This document shows positions 11,056 to 22,436 of a stretch of DNA of 64,000 nt, piece after piece; positions within the stretch are counted from its first letter, which is position 1; every line of letters starts with the position of its first letter. The notes below the pieces were generated by a model, which was given only the letters and a program-made list of their open reading frames with translations, ran no database searches and was not told where the DNA came from. The translations under genes were made by a program, and so were the position numbers. This stretch comes from Echria macrotheca (lineage: Eukaryota > Ascomycota > Sordariomycetes > Sordariales > Schizotheciaceae): assembly GCA_030411725.1 (NCBI GenBank), contig MU839853.1, forward strand, positions 1 to 64,000, written 5' to 3'.

Positions 11056-12054
11056 TTACAAGTATGGCCAAAGAACTGCCTGGGTGTGATCCCACACCTT
11101 CTGCTGGCTCTTCTCCCGAAGCTGAGCCACAACGGTGGAGTTGTGTGTGCAGTCGCACTTGTTGTTGACAAGGAATAGACCACCCTCCGACTTCTGTCCT
11201 GTAGTGACTCCCGCCTTGCCCCTCCACGTCACACCACGTCCCCCAAAAGCAGCACTGGTGCTCTGGAACAAATACCTCTGTCCAGACTCATCATCGGAGA
11301 ACCCGGTGAGCCAAGTCAAGAACTCAACAACGCGGGAAAACACTTCGCCCACGGTCGACCCGGCATCCCAGCCACGCCTGACGTTCCCCGTATTAACCGC
11401 TCCCGGCGACGAGTGAATGAATGTAATACCTGGATTCTCGCTGGCGAGTCTATCCATCGTAATGGTGTTCAGGGCGACGTACTGCGGCCGGGCCCGGTAA
11501 ACCTTGAAATTGCCCGGCTTCTTCAGGTCTAGGTCGTCCAAGTCGATGAGATACGTCGTTTCCATTCCACCGCCCAGAACACTGATGACTCTTCCGATGG
11601 GAGACTCCCCCAGAAGTGGAAGAAGGCGAATTGTAAACAGCATTCGAGAATAATACTCGAGAGCTTGGACGACTTCATGGCCTTCGGCGGTCTCCTTGCG
11701 CGAGCCAAACGGGGCGTAGCCAGCGCTGAGAAACAGCAAGTCGACGCGCGACTCCTTGCTTTTGATAATATCGCATACTCTCTTGACATCAGCAAGGAGA
11801 GAAACCTCCGCTTCAGTCCAGACAACCTTCGCCTTGGGATTGATGGCGTGAAGCTCCGCGATGAAAGCTTGGGTGCGTTCTTGTGAGCTTTTCCGCCCCA
11901 ACAGGTAGATCTTCACCGTGATTCCTGTCGAAACCAAAGCCTTGATGGTAAATCTGCCTATCCCGGATGTTCCGCCGACAAAGACGGCGATGCGAAGACC
12001 CGTAGTGTCATCGATTAGGGCGTTGGAAATGAGGATATCGCTGTAGGAAACCAT
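11056..12054 (-). CDS. atypical short-chain dehydrogenase-like protein
   Basis: Predicted 332 residues, single exon. The start is the ATG at 12054 (MVSYSDI), which matches where fungal proteins of this type begin; no upstream ATG lies in frame. A Rossmann motif GGTSGIG occurs at 27-33 in a beta-alpha-beta setting (IAVFVGGTSGIGRFTIKAL). An LSAGYAPFG segment stands where NNAG is usual, and a Ser-containing strand ISVLGGG follows. The YxxxK catalytic pair is not seen: the expected region reads VYRARPQYVAL, with no lysine four residues after a tyrosine. This fits the fungal 'NAD(P)-binding protein' subgroup of SDRs found in secondary-metabolite clusters, some of which are unusual or non-catalytic. 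It is well conserved in frame with no sign of decay. Confidence 0.85.
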   Translation of the reverse strand: MVSYSDILISNALIDDTTGLRIAVFVGGTSGIGRFTIKALVSTGITVKIYLLGRKSSQERTQAFIAELHAINPKAKVVWTEAEVSLLADVKRVCDIIKSKESRVDLLFLSAGYAPFGSRKETAEGHEVVQALEYYSRMLFTIRLLPLLGESPIGRVISVLGGGMETTYLIDLDDLDLKKPGNFKVYRARPQYVALNTITMDRLASENPGITFIHSSPGAVNTGNVRRGWDAGSTVGEVFSRVVEFLTWLTGFSDDESGQRYLFQSTSAAFGGRGVTWRGKAGVTTGQKSEGGLFLVNNKCDCTHNSTVVAQLREKSQQKVWDHTQAVLWPYL

Positions 12055-12573
12055 TTCGGTCGGAGGAAGTGGAAGGATTAGGAGCCCACAGAGACTGGGC
12101 AATGTTGTAACTCTTTTTTCTAGCCTTGCGTGATTGAAATGTCAGAAGGTTTCAATTGGCGTTGCAAGTCATTTATGTGCATCAGGTGGATGTTGCTGTT
12201 TGGACGCTCAGGCACTTTGTAAACCTGTTGGTCCCGAGCCCGGCCGAATTATACGGCCGATAAGTTTCCGAGTTTGACACACCCAGAACTCGGCGCGAAC
12301 AGCCATCCTACCCCAACAAAGACCAGAGCACCCTTTTCCCGGCTCCCGGAGCAACCACAGCCGAGCATACTGGACTTATCAGACTGGTAAGTCGCCTGCG
12401 TACGTCGAATTCTTCACATTGAAAGGGCTACTGAAGTAATCGCTATGTGCGTAACTGAGAATGGGAACAACGCCGGCAGCACTCCAAGCCTCCACCAATT
12501 CACATTCCCCAACCCAAGCCCAATCCAAAAGGTAGGTCTCCTGCCGCAGCACATCCGTCCAACCTACAAAACA
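12055..12573. other. intergenic
   Basis: 519 bp between the atypical SDR and the DUF7704 gene, both on the minus strand. It contains the SDR promoter and the 3' flank of the DUF7704 gene. Nothing else was recognised. Confidence 0.5.
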
Positions 12574-13129
12574 TCAAGCCCTTTTCTTTCCCGTTTCCAC
12601 CAGAAATGTACTCTTCACACTGCCAAAAAGGCCTAGCAATGTCGCCCAGCGGAAAACATTCAGTGCAGCACTGACTCCCACCCCGCCGGCAACCATGTTA
12701 TTCCAGCCCTGCACGTTCCAAAAGTATTCCGGCCCGACCCCCTTATACACGGCGTACATGTGGCCCCAGTCCGCCAGCGCAACGAAGAACAGATACACCT
12801 TGGCCGTGAATGCGTCGCGAGTAAACGAGCATGCGACGGCAGCGGGTGCCAGCACCAGGGCATATATGTTGATGATTTGGAGTGTGAGGATCTCAGACTG
12901 CGGGGTGAATGCAGAAGCCGTTACTGAGTGGTTGGGCGCTTGGTCTGCAAAGAACGTGAACGGGTCGCGGGTGCCCGAGATGTACCCCCATACTCTGGAA
13001 AGGGTGTGGTTAGTTGGCAGTGAGGGGAAGATGGGTGAGCGGCCGTGTGAGACCGGGGACGCACAGGAGAGCAGGCTCGATGATGCCGAATATTACAAGC
13101 GGGATAGTAGGGAGGACTGAGCGACTCAT
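12574..13129 (-). CDS. DUF7704-type small membrane protein
   Basis: Predicted 161-residue integral membrane protein. Exon 1 is 13129-13065, the intron 13064-12995 (70 nt, GTGCGT donor, AACTAAC branch point, TTCCAG acceptor) and exon 2 12994-12574. The start MSRSVLPTIPLVIFGIIEPA and the following VWGYISGTRDPFTFFADQAP are typical of the fungal family annotated as DUF7704. About four hydrophobic helices are visible. The family is often found in or near secondary-metabolite clusters, but its biochemical role is not established. Here it lies between an SDR and an epoxide hydrolase, which fits that pattern. The splice join restores the family sequence exactly, so the model is strong. Confidence 0.85.
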
Positions 13130-13567
13130 TTTCTGCGGCGTGTTTGTCGGTTCTGCGGCGTAAACAAAGTGAGAAACCTCGGTGTTGAGGGGACGCGACC
13201 GCGAAGACGAGTTCGGGGACGAGGTCGTATTTGAGTTCTTTGTCAGGACAGGGGTGGTTTGGGGGCTTGCTGACGGTGCCACAACGCGGCCGCCCAGTCT
13301 AGCCCCATTGGGTCACAATGCTGACGGGGGATCGGGAACTTTGCCAGCAGGAATCAGGGGGGTTCTCAGCTGCTAGTGTCAATCTGTTTGAGAAATTGTA
13401 CGCAACAAGTCAAGGGGAACACTAGGTTGTTCATTGATTATTGAAGCTCGGTTCCCTAGCCGTATCCTTGCCTCAAGAGACAAGGGTGAATTCCACTACA
13501 TAGTGCCCTTCATTTGCCGGGTAACACGCCTCATTATTCCTGTCGTCACTGTGCAACGTGTCTTGTC
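13130..13567. other. intergenic, DUF7704 promoter and epoxide hydrolase 3' flank
   Basis: 438 bp. No coding segment or repeat was recognised. Confidence 0.45.
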
Positions 13568-15038
13568 CTAGACAGACCAGTACGTCCCAATCTCTCTCAG
13601 GTCCTCCAGTAAGGCAGGAGGGTTATCCAATCCGGGGAAATGTCCCCCGAAATCGTGATCTGTATTGTGCGAAAGCGTCAGAGAACTCACTTCCCAGGAA
13701 ATCGGTAACGGATACGTATGAGGCGACTTACTCCGATATTCAACCAAGTTTCCCACCTGTGCAACCTTGGCAGGTGGCCAAAACCCTACATTATACTTGA
13801 ACGCGCTGAAGAGCAAGGGAGCGTCCGTATTGGCCTTGGTGTATTGCGTCTTGAACGCGTTGGCGTTCTGTGCATAGATGTAAGCGCTCGAGGTGATGGA
13901 TTTAGTCAGGTAAAAAAGCGAGACACTCCGGAGGATCTCGTTATGGTCCAGTACCGATGGGGCGGTCCCCGCTCTTGGGTCAGACCACTCGATTACCTTC
14001 TCTCCTATCCAAGCAAGTTGGCCAACAGGATTGTCATAGAGAGCAAGTCCAATGGTATTGGGCTAGCCTTGTAGTCAGCCAAGAACAGCATGTACCTGAG
14101 AGTGGGATGTCGTTATGACTCAGTATCAGCATACCTTTGTGGTTTGTTCGATAAAGTATCCGTTGCCCGTTGTGCTCCATCCCACGAATCGCTGCGCTTC
14201 AAACTGTTCTAGCGGCGTCGAGAGCGTAATATTCTCCGCAGCCAGCTGGTCTGGTGTCAGGGGATAGAAGGGAATGAAGGCGAAATGCCCGGCCCTCACA
14301 GTCTTGTTGAAACTGTTGTAGAGAGAGTATGCGATATCTGAGCCCCAGTCGGTTCCGTGGGTCGCGAATTTCTCGTAGCCCAGGACGTTTGTTAAGAGCG
14401 TGTTGAACACACGCGCGGTGTCTTTATTTGTCCAATTTGCGGGCGGCGCTGAGGAAAAGGCAAATCCGGGCAAGGAAGGTACCACGACGTGAAATGAGAC
14501 TGGCTTTCCGGCAGAGGTTTTGTTCCGTGATGTCAGGGGCTTGATAATGGGAACAAACTCAAGAAAAGAGCCGGGCCAGCCGTGGAGCAGTATTAAGGGG
14601 ATGGCATCTGGATCGGCAGACTTTTCGTGGATAAAATGGATGTCTAAACCTTCGATGTTCGTCGTGAAATGCTTGAATCTGTGTTTCATCAGTGCTTGCG
14701 AACACGTTCCTCGCAACCCGCATCCCATGCATCTCTACGGTTGGCAGATCTTACTTATTGATTGCATCTTGCTCCTTCTTCCAGTCAAAGTCCTTAATCC
14801 ACTGCGCCTTCAGGCTCTTTAGCACACCCAAGTCGATGCCGAACGATGATCCAACACTCGGGTATTCCGGTTCGTCCGGGAGTTCGTTTTCTCGAAGCAA
14901 CTTGAGCGTCCGAGGCACTCCATTGGAAAGGTCGACTTTGAAAGGCTGGGCGCTAAGGCGTTTCTCTATCGGCGTGGCAATGCCAGCTCCAGCAGCCAAC
15001 GAGGCTAGGAGCGCGTAAGAAACTGCGTGATGATGCAT
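13568..15038 (-). CDS. secreted epoxide hydrolase (alpha/beta hydrolase fold)
   Basis: Predicted 416 residues in four exons: 15038-14755, 14678-14135, 14062-13732 and 13659-13568, with introns of 76, 72 and 72 nt. It should open epoxides to diols. Residues 1-22 form a signal peptide (SYALLASLAAGAGIATPIEKR), implying secretion with possible pro-peptide cleavage at KR. An epoxide-hydrolase N-terminal domain comes first. The alpha/beta hydrolase core follows, with the oxyanion motif HGWPGSF (127-133), nucleophile Asp in GTDWGSD (about 205) and catalytic His in DFGGHFPGLDNPP (about 393). The segment PNTIGLALYDNPVG matches the family's 'TIGYALxDSP' motif and fixes the TAG acceptor of intron 2. Microsomal-type epoxide hydrolases are about this size. 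The secreted form suggests extracellular detoxification or metabolite processing. Confidence 0.9.
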
Positions 15039-15889
15039 GCTGTAGTCTAAGGAATTGCTTAGGCTTGGAGGGACGGTCTGGTCTAGGGGAGATGAAGAGG
15101 GCCTCACTTGGCTTTATATGACATTGGCCGTGCACACCAAACACTAATCCTTCAGTCTCAAGCGGCCCAGATACCGGGCATTGTTTAGTGAACCAACACG
15201 CTGCACTCTGGCAACCTGGCAGGTGTGAGCGACGTGAATCGGCCGTGATGATTCAGTGCCAAGAAGGTTATCTGGATTGGTAAGCCCCCCATTCGTAAGC
15301 CCCGACGCGAAGATCTGTTACTATTGGTCTGTCGACCCAACGCCCACCTTTTTGAGTCGAAATGGCAGTTCCATGACTGGAACCAACGGGCTCGGTTCGG
15401 CTCGCTTCTTCGCTTGAAAAGTACCAGCCATCGCGCCTGAAGTACAGCGCTGTGATTGGAGCAACTCGGACTTGGACTCGGATGTGCGGATGTCGCAATA
15501 GCCAGCCGTCATGAAATCAGTGGATATCGGACTTACTAGCAGCACGGAACGCCGAGGAGTGCCCTGGCATTGCGTTTCCAGCTCCTCAAATTTTCCCAAC
15601 CATGGTCAAACAGGCGGCCAAGCATATGGTGGATTGAGTATTGTTCTCCCGCATATTAATACTATCGCCGTCACTCAGCCCCCCGGAAAGCTGACTACGG
15701 AGCACCCGGCCAAGACTGAGGATGCCAAAGCTAAGCAGCAGCGCCTCGCTCTGGGCTTTCGCTTCGGCATGCGCTTCAACAGCTTCAAGGTGCTGAACCA
15801 GGCGTGCGCGCGGCCGTGGTACCTGTAGGAGAGGCTGCGGGCGGATGGGCGCTTCCCCGACGTGCTGCCCGCCATGACTGCGATTCCTC
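15039..15889. other. intergenic
   Basis: About 850 bp holding the epoxide hydrolase promoter and the 3' flank of the HET gene. Short open frames exist but none is supported. Confidence 0.45.
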
Positions 15890-17964
15890 TCACAAGAGAC
15901 AAAACTGCTGGACATGTCGCTTCTGTTCTTCCACTTCTTGCATTACCTCGCCGTCCATAATACCGTGAATATCTATTCCAAAGAGCATTAGCACAGACTC
16001 CCGACGCTAGAGCGGATAAGGCGGATGTACTGAAGATACGTACAGCATTCGCCAATAAGAAAGTACTTGTCTCCGTCTTCGTATTTGCGAAGAAGGAAGG
16101 GGATGCGGGCCCCCAACAGAACGACAACAATGTCGCCAGCCTCAGCTCCGTAAAGCATGGTTCCCATGAACCCACGTCTGGTGGCTGCGAAGGTGAAGAA
16201 CTTGTGAGCCATATAGAAGCTGGAAACTCGGGGCATGAGCCCTCCCGAATACAGGCTGTCCGGTCCGGTTTCCACCACTCCAGTGGGGCCTCCTTCGGTT
16301 GTGATGAATCTCATGCCGTACCACTCGTTGAGTTTGGCTACCGGAATGGGGCAGGCTCCGCGGCCGCCATCTGGTGTTTTGCCAGCAACAACAGTTTGCA
16401 AGAAGGCTTCTTGCTGAGACTTGAGGTCCCCATAGATGCCTTTGGGGTGTATGTTGTTGCACCAAGTGGACCAGGCAGCCTGAAGATGGATCTCAACACT
16501 TGTATCAGTTTCAGGTTTGAGGGGCATGACAGTTTGCAATGTGTCAAAGAAGACGCCCGAGACCACCATGTACTGCATGTTGGGGGGAAACCGAACGTCA
16601 GGAAGGGTGTTGCGGGAAGCTCGATACCAGAGAGTCTCCGGGGTTGGGTGGCCGCTGAGTTTCCCCCCTCTGGGCAGCGACAAGCGCCAGTCCGGAATCC
16701 ACGACGGCAACATGTCATCCCAAATAGCGCCAAGAATTGGTCGGCAATTCGCGCAGTTTTTGAGGTGCTCGAATCCGCCCTCGTCCAGGGACATCACAGG
16801 TTCCAGGTGGGAATGGTACTGGTCGTTAAGGTCCTTCAGCTTTGCCATGCGATGGGCATAGGCGATGGGTATGCATTCGCAGAGGATGTCCAGGCTCTGT
16901 AGCCGAGTGACGCTGTACTTGACTACCTCACGGTAGACCAGGAAGAGCGGCTTGTCATAGTTGATTTCGAAACCGGGGCTGTCGGTCAGGCCAAGAGCAC
17001 CGTAAACGTGATCTCGCGGGTCGGTTGCTTTTTGGTGGCGGCAAAGCACGAGAGCGTCCAGCAGAGGCAGCTTGCCGCCTTCGTCGAAACATTTCTGCGC
17101 AGCTGCCAGCATGCCCACCCGTTCCCGGTGAAGACGACTAAGGGCTGACAGGCAGTTGCTGGTGCAGGCGATCTTTCCTATCTTTCCTATCTTATTAAAA
17201 ATCGCGACAAGGAGGTTGAAATTGACCCATGGGTGGTGGCGGGGACCACAACACACAAGCCCGTGGCTGCAAAGAACGATCTCCTGGACAATCCACACTC
17301 TTGACCAGTACGGACGTTGTTGCAGCGATTCAACAGCCTTCCAATGTCGGTCGTAGGAATGGTTGTTAGTGACACGCTCGAGACTTGATAACAATTCCTC
17401 GTCTGTTGACCTCTCGCTCGTTGCATGTATGGTCTGGAAGAGATCGAATGCCATGTTGCTGTTATCAGCCTCTGGCCCGAGCCACATCAAGACGGCACTG
17501 GCCCGCCGATAGATTGCCCCCATCAGTTGTACTTGGGCGTTTCGCTCCGGGATATCATGCTGATTGATGCACAGCGCGTCAACCCAAAGTTCGATAGGCC
17601 TAGTCATCTGCCGGAAGTGGGCAAGGGCGACGAAGAGGTTTTGCGTAACCGAGACGGTCTCCCCGTTGACCCGAATCGTCTTTGGGTTTCGGGTGTCTCC
17701 CCATACGTACGAGAGGGCAAGATAGGACATCTTCTGGTCCTCGTTAACGCCGGAGAGAGTTCGACGGTTGAGCTCGCACTGGATCTCATCAACTCGATTG
17801 ACACTGGCAAGTATGGTGACGGTCCGGATCTCGCCTAATTTGGCGTTCAAGGCAGGCGCGTAAATGCTTCGGGGCGCCGGCGACGAGAACATCAATTGTA
17901 ACGGTGCCCAAAGCCATGGCGGGATATATTGGGCGATGGCAGAGGAGCGTTGACGACTCGACAT
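15890..17964 (-). CDS. HET-domain protein (heterokaryon incompatibility type) 1
   Basis: Predicted 667 residues. Exon 1 is 17964-16044, the intron 16043-15973 (71 nt, GTACGT donor, TAG acceptor) and exon 2 15972-15890. The HET domain has its diagnostic blocks: YLALSYVWGD at 81-90, LWVDALCINQHDIPERNAQV at 126-145, then IYRRASAVLMWLGPEA. HET proteins trigger regulated cell death in fungal non-self recognition; some share a fold with TIR domains. Splicing restores the common C-terminal ending GECYIHGIMDGEVM, found in many long HET proteins, which strongly supports the intron. No extra sensor domain is recognisable in the C-terminal half. It is one of three HET genes in the window and interrupts an otherwise metabolic gene run. 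The frame is intact. Confidence 0.92.
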
Positions 17965-19072
17965 TGTGTCTCAGTGTTGCGGTTTGGATGAGGTTTGTGT
18001 GTCGTGTTGGTGTTTGATGTGTTGTAACTTCCAAGTTGGGCCTCAACGCTCAGCACTGGGCGTCATGGGCGTACCAATCACTGGCAGTACCGACACCTTG
18101 CTCGTCACCCAGTGTTATGTCCCTGCCGGCCCCGAAAAGTGCATACCTGCGGTGACTCAGGTGGAGAGGGGTCAGTCCTGCCCAATAGGATCTGACAAGA
18201 AAGCGATTCTGATGATGTGCTACTGCGAGCCTCAATCACCGTGGCTGAATAGTCTACGAGTAAACCTTCCAACCTCCCGGGCTTCAACTGTTGAATAAGA
18301 CTTCCTGGAAGAGATAGAAAGGAAGAACAAGCAAGCTCACATATAATAAAACCTCTTCACACATACACACCCGCGGGGATTCACAGGTGCTATGTTTCCA
18401 AGATTTAATGCCAACAAGTCACACCTTTACTTAGGCTACTAGAATGCCACTTTTTATCGAGAGAAAACATTCACCAGGGGACTAAAGATGGGCCTTGAAG
18501 TTGTATAGGTAGCCACTATGTATATCTAGGACCCCTCACATCGAGGCTCGAGCTCAGCGGGAGAAAACCCAAGGCTTCCAAGTTCCATAATTACTACCCC
18601 GGGAAAACTCAACCGAAGTTCACCCTACCCCAGCTCAGGATTGACCGAAGATCTACCATGACATACACTGCAACCCTTGAAAAATTGTTCGCGCGAGACT
18701 TTGTGCAATGCCAAGGAGGCTAATCTGAGAACATCTAAGATGCTACCGGAAGGCATTCGTACCTGAACTCAAGGAGCTAGATTGGTGAATCCGCGCCTTA
18801 ATTCTGTACCCCAGGCCCTATAAAACGATAGAACAGCCTAGGTACTATAGATCTTCAACGGTTTTATTGAAGTTCAGGTGTTTGGGATAAATAGCACGTA
18901 CAACTCTTAGAGTACCATGACTTCTTCGAAGCTACCTGCTCAGGGCCTTTGGCCAAGCTGGAAAGTCCCATGCTAACAATCTTTCAGGGGTTGGATTATA
19001 CACCGGCCAGATTAAAGACCCCAGTCTCTCCTATGTATCTACTCCGCCTGAGAAGCCGCCGTCACCAGTTCC
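17965..19072. other. intergenic, HET1 promoter side
   Basis: About 1.1 kb, partly AT-rich (18300-18450). No gene is supported. A CCAGCTCAGG-type word near 18630 resembles the repeated words at 19501-19569. Confidence 0.45.
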
Positions 19073-19341
19073 ATGGTAGCGGGGCTGAGCACTATAACCT
19101 CGCTGACCGGGTTATCAGGGCAGGGCAATACTGCATCGACATGGTACGAGGTGCGCCAAGCGACATGCGCATGATTGTCGGGGAGGCCTCCTCGCTGCGG
19201 GTCGTCTTTGAGAGTCTCGCCGATGCCGGCCCCATCGAGGCTTGTCATCGCTGTCTCGGAGGGCTCGAGGCTCTTCTTCCGCCACACCGTGACCGAAATG
19301 GGTCGCGACGAATCACTCTTGTTGACCTGGTGTGGGCCTGA
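19073..19341 (+). pseudogene. relic of a STAND/NLR N-terminal domain
   Basis: From about 19100 the plus strand encodes LADRVIRAGQYCIDMVRGAP, followed by SDMRMIVGEASSLRVVFESL and PIEACHRCLGGLEALLPP. This is the fungal N-terminal STAND domain normally found at the start of NACHT or WD40/ankyrin proteins. An ATG at 19073 is at the expected start but in a different frame from the conserved part, so a one-base indel has probably occurred near 19085-19105. The frame stops at 19341 just after the domain, and no NTPase follows. It is best read as a truncated, frame-broken copy. A solo-domain gene with an unrecognised intron is an alternative, since such small genes occur in fungi. Confidence 0.65.
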
Positions 19342-19500
19342 CACCTAGTACGCGTGTACATCATAATTAGAATTGTTACCTACCTGGAGCTATCCTTACA
19401 GATTACGCATCATCTGCTTTCCTTTGAGAGGCAACTCTAGCCGCGGGGACTGAAAATGGGGCCTCTAAGGCTGTGCAGCGGCAGCGCATAGGATCACCCT

Positions 19501-19569
19501 AGCTCAGGGAAGAATCAGGGGAAGCTCAGGACAAATCAGCCACAGCTCACCCCAGCTCACCCTAGCTCA
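19501..19569 (+). repeat. AGCTCA-rich short repeat
   Basis: AGCTCA occurs five times in 69 bp (19501, 19523, 19544, 19554, 19564), mostly within CCAGCTCAC or TAGCTCAGG contexts. The spacing is irregular. It looks like a decayed minisatellite or a cluster of short sites. Confidence 0.55.
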
Positions 19570-19775
19570 GGATAACGAATGAAAAACGAATTTTCGTGTG
19601 CCCAGATTCGTCGCAGACAACCAGACTGTTTTGCACACCTGTTAGCCCACAGAGGGAGAAATCGGGTCGGCCGTGGCCGTGGCTTAGAGCAGCGCAAAAT
19701 CCTCAAACATCTCGTCTTAAATACAGAAGATACTGGGTTCTCAGTGCCTGGGTGGAAAAATGACATATGTCGACC

Positions 19776-20540
19776 TCATTGATCTTTGGCCTTCTTGCTG
19801 TGACTATCAGTCTTCAAAATCCAATCCATCAACCCAACCACCCCGTAATTCACGGTGAACTTTTCGTGATGAGCGTCGTGCTTTCTGGCTGCCCCCTGTA
19901 AAAAATCATATCCGCTGTGTACCGTAGACGTCTCGACCAACGTAACAGCCAAGAAGACCCACATGGTCACCATATGGGTCCCCAGTAGCAGCGGCGGAAG
20001 TGCAACGGGCAACGTATTGGCCAGAAGGTGCTCGACCGGGTGGGCGTATTGCGCGGCGAGTGCCACCGGAGCAGTAAATTCATGATGGACTTTGTGGACG
20101 GTCTTGTAGAGCTTCGGCCAGTGCAGGAGGCGGTGGGTTGTGTAAAACAGAACCTCGCGGATCAGGACACAGGTGGCGACATCGAAGACGACTTGCTCAA
20201 CCGTAGGCAGCGCGCGGTCGAAACGAAACCGGGATGGGCGGTTGGTCAGCGTAGCTAGGCTGATGAGGGATAGCGAGGTGAGGATCGACTGGACCTGATT
20301 TCTCAGGACAACGAGCAGACAGTGCTTGATCTCGGCCGGGGTGGGTTGTTTCGGCGCCGGTTGCAGTTTGTGGCAGGCCGAGAACTGCGGAAATACAAAG
20401 TCCAAAGCAGTGTAGCAGAGGGCGGGGATCCAGAAAAAGAGCAGTTGGACCACAAGAGTGCCGAGGAACTCGATCTTGTGTTGGCTGTATGTGTCGACAA
20501 TGGCTGCCCACGACGAAGCGAGAACTCTGGGGGCATCCAT
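19776..20540 (-). CDS. sterol desaturase / fatty acid hydroxylase family protein
   Basis: Predicted 254-residue membrane di-iron oxygenase, single exon. The start is the ATG at 20540. Three histidine boxes bind the two irons: HRLLH at 136-140, HKVHH at 149-153 and HDAHH at 221-225; extra histidines lie near 167-171 and 208. Hydrophobic helices at about 22-50, 80-100 and 180-205 place it in the ER membrane. The family (ERG3/ERG25/fatty acid hydroxylase superfamily) hydroxylates or desaturates sterols and lipids using O2. The sequence is shorter than core ergosterol enzymes and lies in an accessory subtelomeric region, so it is more likely a specialised lipid- or metabolite-modifying member than a housekeeping one. 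The substrate cannot be read from sequence. Confidence 0.88.
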   Translation of the reverse strand: MDAPRVLASSWAAIVDTYSQHKIEFLGTLVVQLLFFWIPALCYTALDFVFPQFSACHKLQPAPKQPTPAEIKHCLLVVLRNQVQSILTSLSLISLATLTNRPSRFRFDRALPTVEQVVFDVATCVLIREVLFYTTHRLLHWPKLYKTVHKVHHEFTAPVALAAQYAHPVEHLLANTLPVALPPLLLGTHMVTMWVFLAVTLVETSTVHSGYDFLQGAARKHDAHHEKFTVNYGVVGLMDWILKTDSHSKKAKDQ

Positions 20541-22345
20541 CCTGGTCTCGATAATTCCGGAGGGCAGAATTTGCGTTCATGGGGGCAAATGGGCATCAGT
20601 ATTTGTGTTTTCTCTTGGCTCGTTGAGCTGTGCATTCACCTTGGAACTAGACCAGGATGAGCATAGTCCCTCGCCGACCCCGCTCCAGACCACGCCCGGT
20701 CCGTTCCGTCCTTCCGCATCTCGCCACCCCCGCCGGCGAACCGAGGCACAACTGGACAGCTACCTTGTTTGCCTGTGACGCTCTCTCTCGGCCGTCTGTC
20801 TTTGCTATCGGAGGTACGATACAAAACCTCCACGGTTCCCGGCGACGCAACATTGTCTTCTCTAGGCCCCTAGGGTGTTACTATTCGAAGGAGGTAACAA
20901 AGCTCAAATCAAAATACCACGGTAGATAGGAACAGGACTGCATTGCGGATATCATCTTCCGGACCCCACGTTTGACCGACGGGATTGCTACCTAAGGTAA
21001 TACTAACGTGGTGCAAATTGAGGGCTCTTCCTTACGATTCTACTGAGAGGGAGTTCAAAACAGGCCGGCAGTGTCAGCTACGAATGCAAATCTCCGCGTC
21101 TAACCTTGAGAAACAGAACATGATCTTGTCAGAGGCATGGAAGAATTCATGTTCGTTGCGCATGGCCCAGACGGTTTTTGGGATATACCTAGGGTTTATT
21201 ACGCTTGGGCTATGGTTTCGAGGTTCCACTTCTCTACCTAGATTTTAGGTAGACAACACAACCTGCACCACTACCGGCCACCTATTGAGACGCCTCAGCT
21301 TCCATTGTGTCACGCGTTACAGTGATGGTCGCAATAAAGGCTTTAGGGTTTCCATAAGAGCCAGGATTCATCTGATGAAGCGACAGCAGCATCACGACTA
21401 AATAGCTGTTTTTACGGGCGCTGCTGGTAACGCATTGTTGCGTCTGAACTCTACCTCAGACTCTAAGACTAGGTAGCTGTATCTCGCGTCAGCTTCCAGT
21501 TTGACAATAAACCTGGACTCCGCTGGTACGCTTGGACGCTCGTCGCTCGACATGGAAGAATATCCTGACATCTGAGGAATTTCCGTGCAAGACAACGACT
21601 CGCAAGCAATTCCAATATGAGGATAGTGATGTGCGGAAGTACGGCATTTAGCGGAAGTACGGCACAGGCGCCGAGGCAACAAGATGTTATTCGGCCGTGT
21701 ATTTGCATTTTGCAACCTGTTCTGGTGTCGCTTTCTTGCGTAGTATTGAGCATCATTTTCCCTCCAGCGCGAGGATACCCCCTCGAATCAGACATCATGC
21801 CCCATTTCCTGCTGGCTGTTGCCGGCGAGCGGTTGTGTAACCACTCCAGATCGCTCCAGATTCCAGGACCCCGCATTTTCCCGTCCTCTGTGTTGATACG
21901 GATGGTTCTAGGAGAGACGGGGGACATTTTGTCCGAGTTGGGCGAACACGGGTATTTGGGCAGCATGGGAATTTGGAAGCCATTCATCCATACCTCCGCT
22001 GTTGATAGGGTTCAACTAGGGAGTGCATGGTAAATGAGCATTTTGGAACTGCAATGCCACCCAGGACCTAGGTGAGTCATCGCCACAAGGTCAATAGATA
22101 TGCGGGTGACTGCTGCAGGTTGCTGATTCATCAGTGATTGTCCCCAGGACTGTCGTTCGTCGAGCATGTCCGCGCAGTGTTCACGGCCAATGCTTTCGAA
22201 CCGTGAGTGTTGATCGAGATATCGGCCCGGTGTGTGGCAGGGAAGAAGTGACAAATTATGCCCAGAATTTGAGTTGACACCGCACTCACGTAGGGAGGTA
22301 GGTAGGTAGTCGTGCTGGACATCTTTTGCGATGTCGAGGGTCGTA
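20541..22345. other. intergenic region
   Basis: About 1.8 kb between divergent genes. No coding segment is supported. A short GGTA-type tetranucleotide run lies at 22297-22309, just upstream of the TATA box of the next gene. Confidence 0.5.
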
Positions 22346-22353
22346 TATATAAA
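22346..22353 (+). promoter_or_regulatory. TATA box of the chloroperoxidase-like gene
   Basis: TATATAAA lies 91 bp before the ATG at 22437, close to the usual fungal distance. The GGTAGGTA run at 22297-22309 is immediately upstream. Confidence 0.6.
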
Positions 22354-22436
22354 GCATGAGGATTCTGAACAGAATCCCAACTGTATCCCACCAAGACAGC
22401 TTCCAATCCTCATCACACTTCTTTCCATAATCCATC

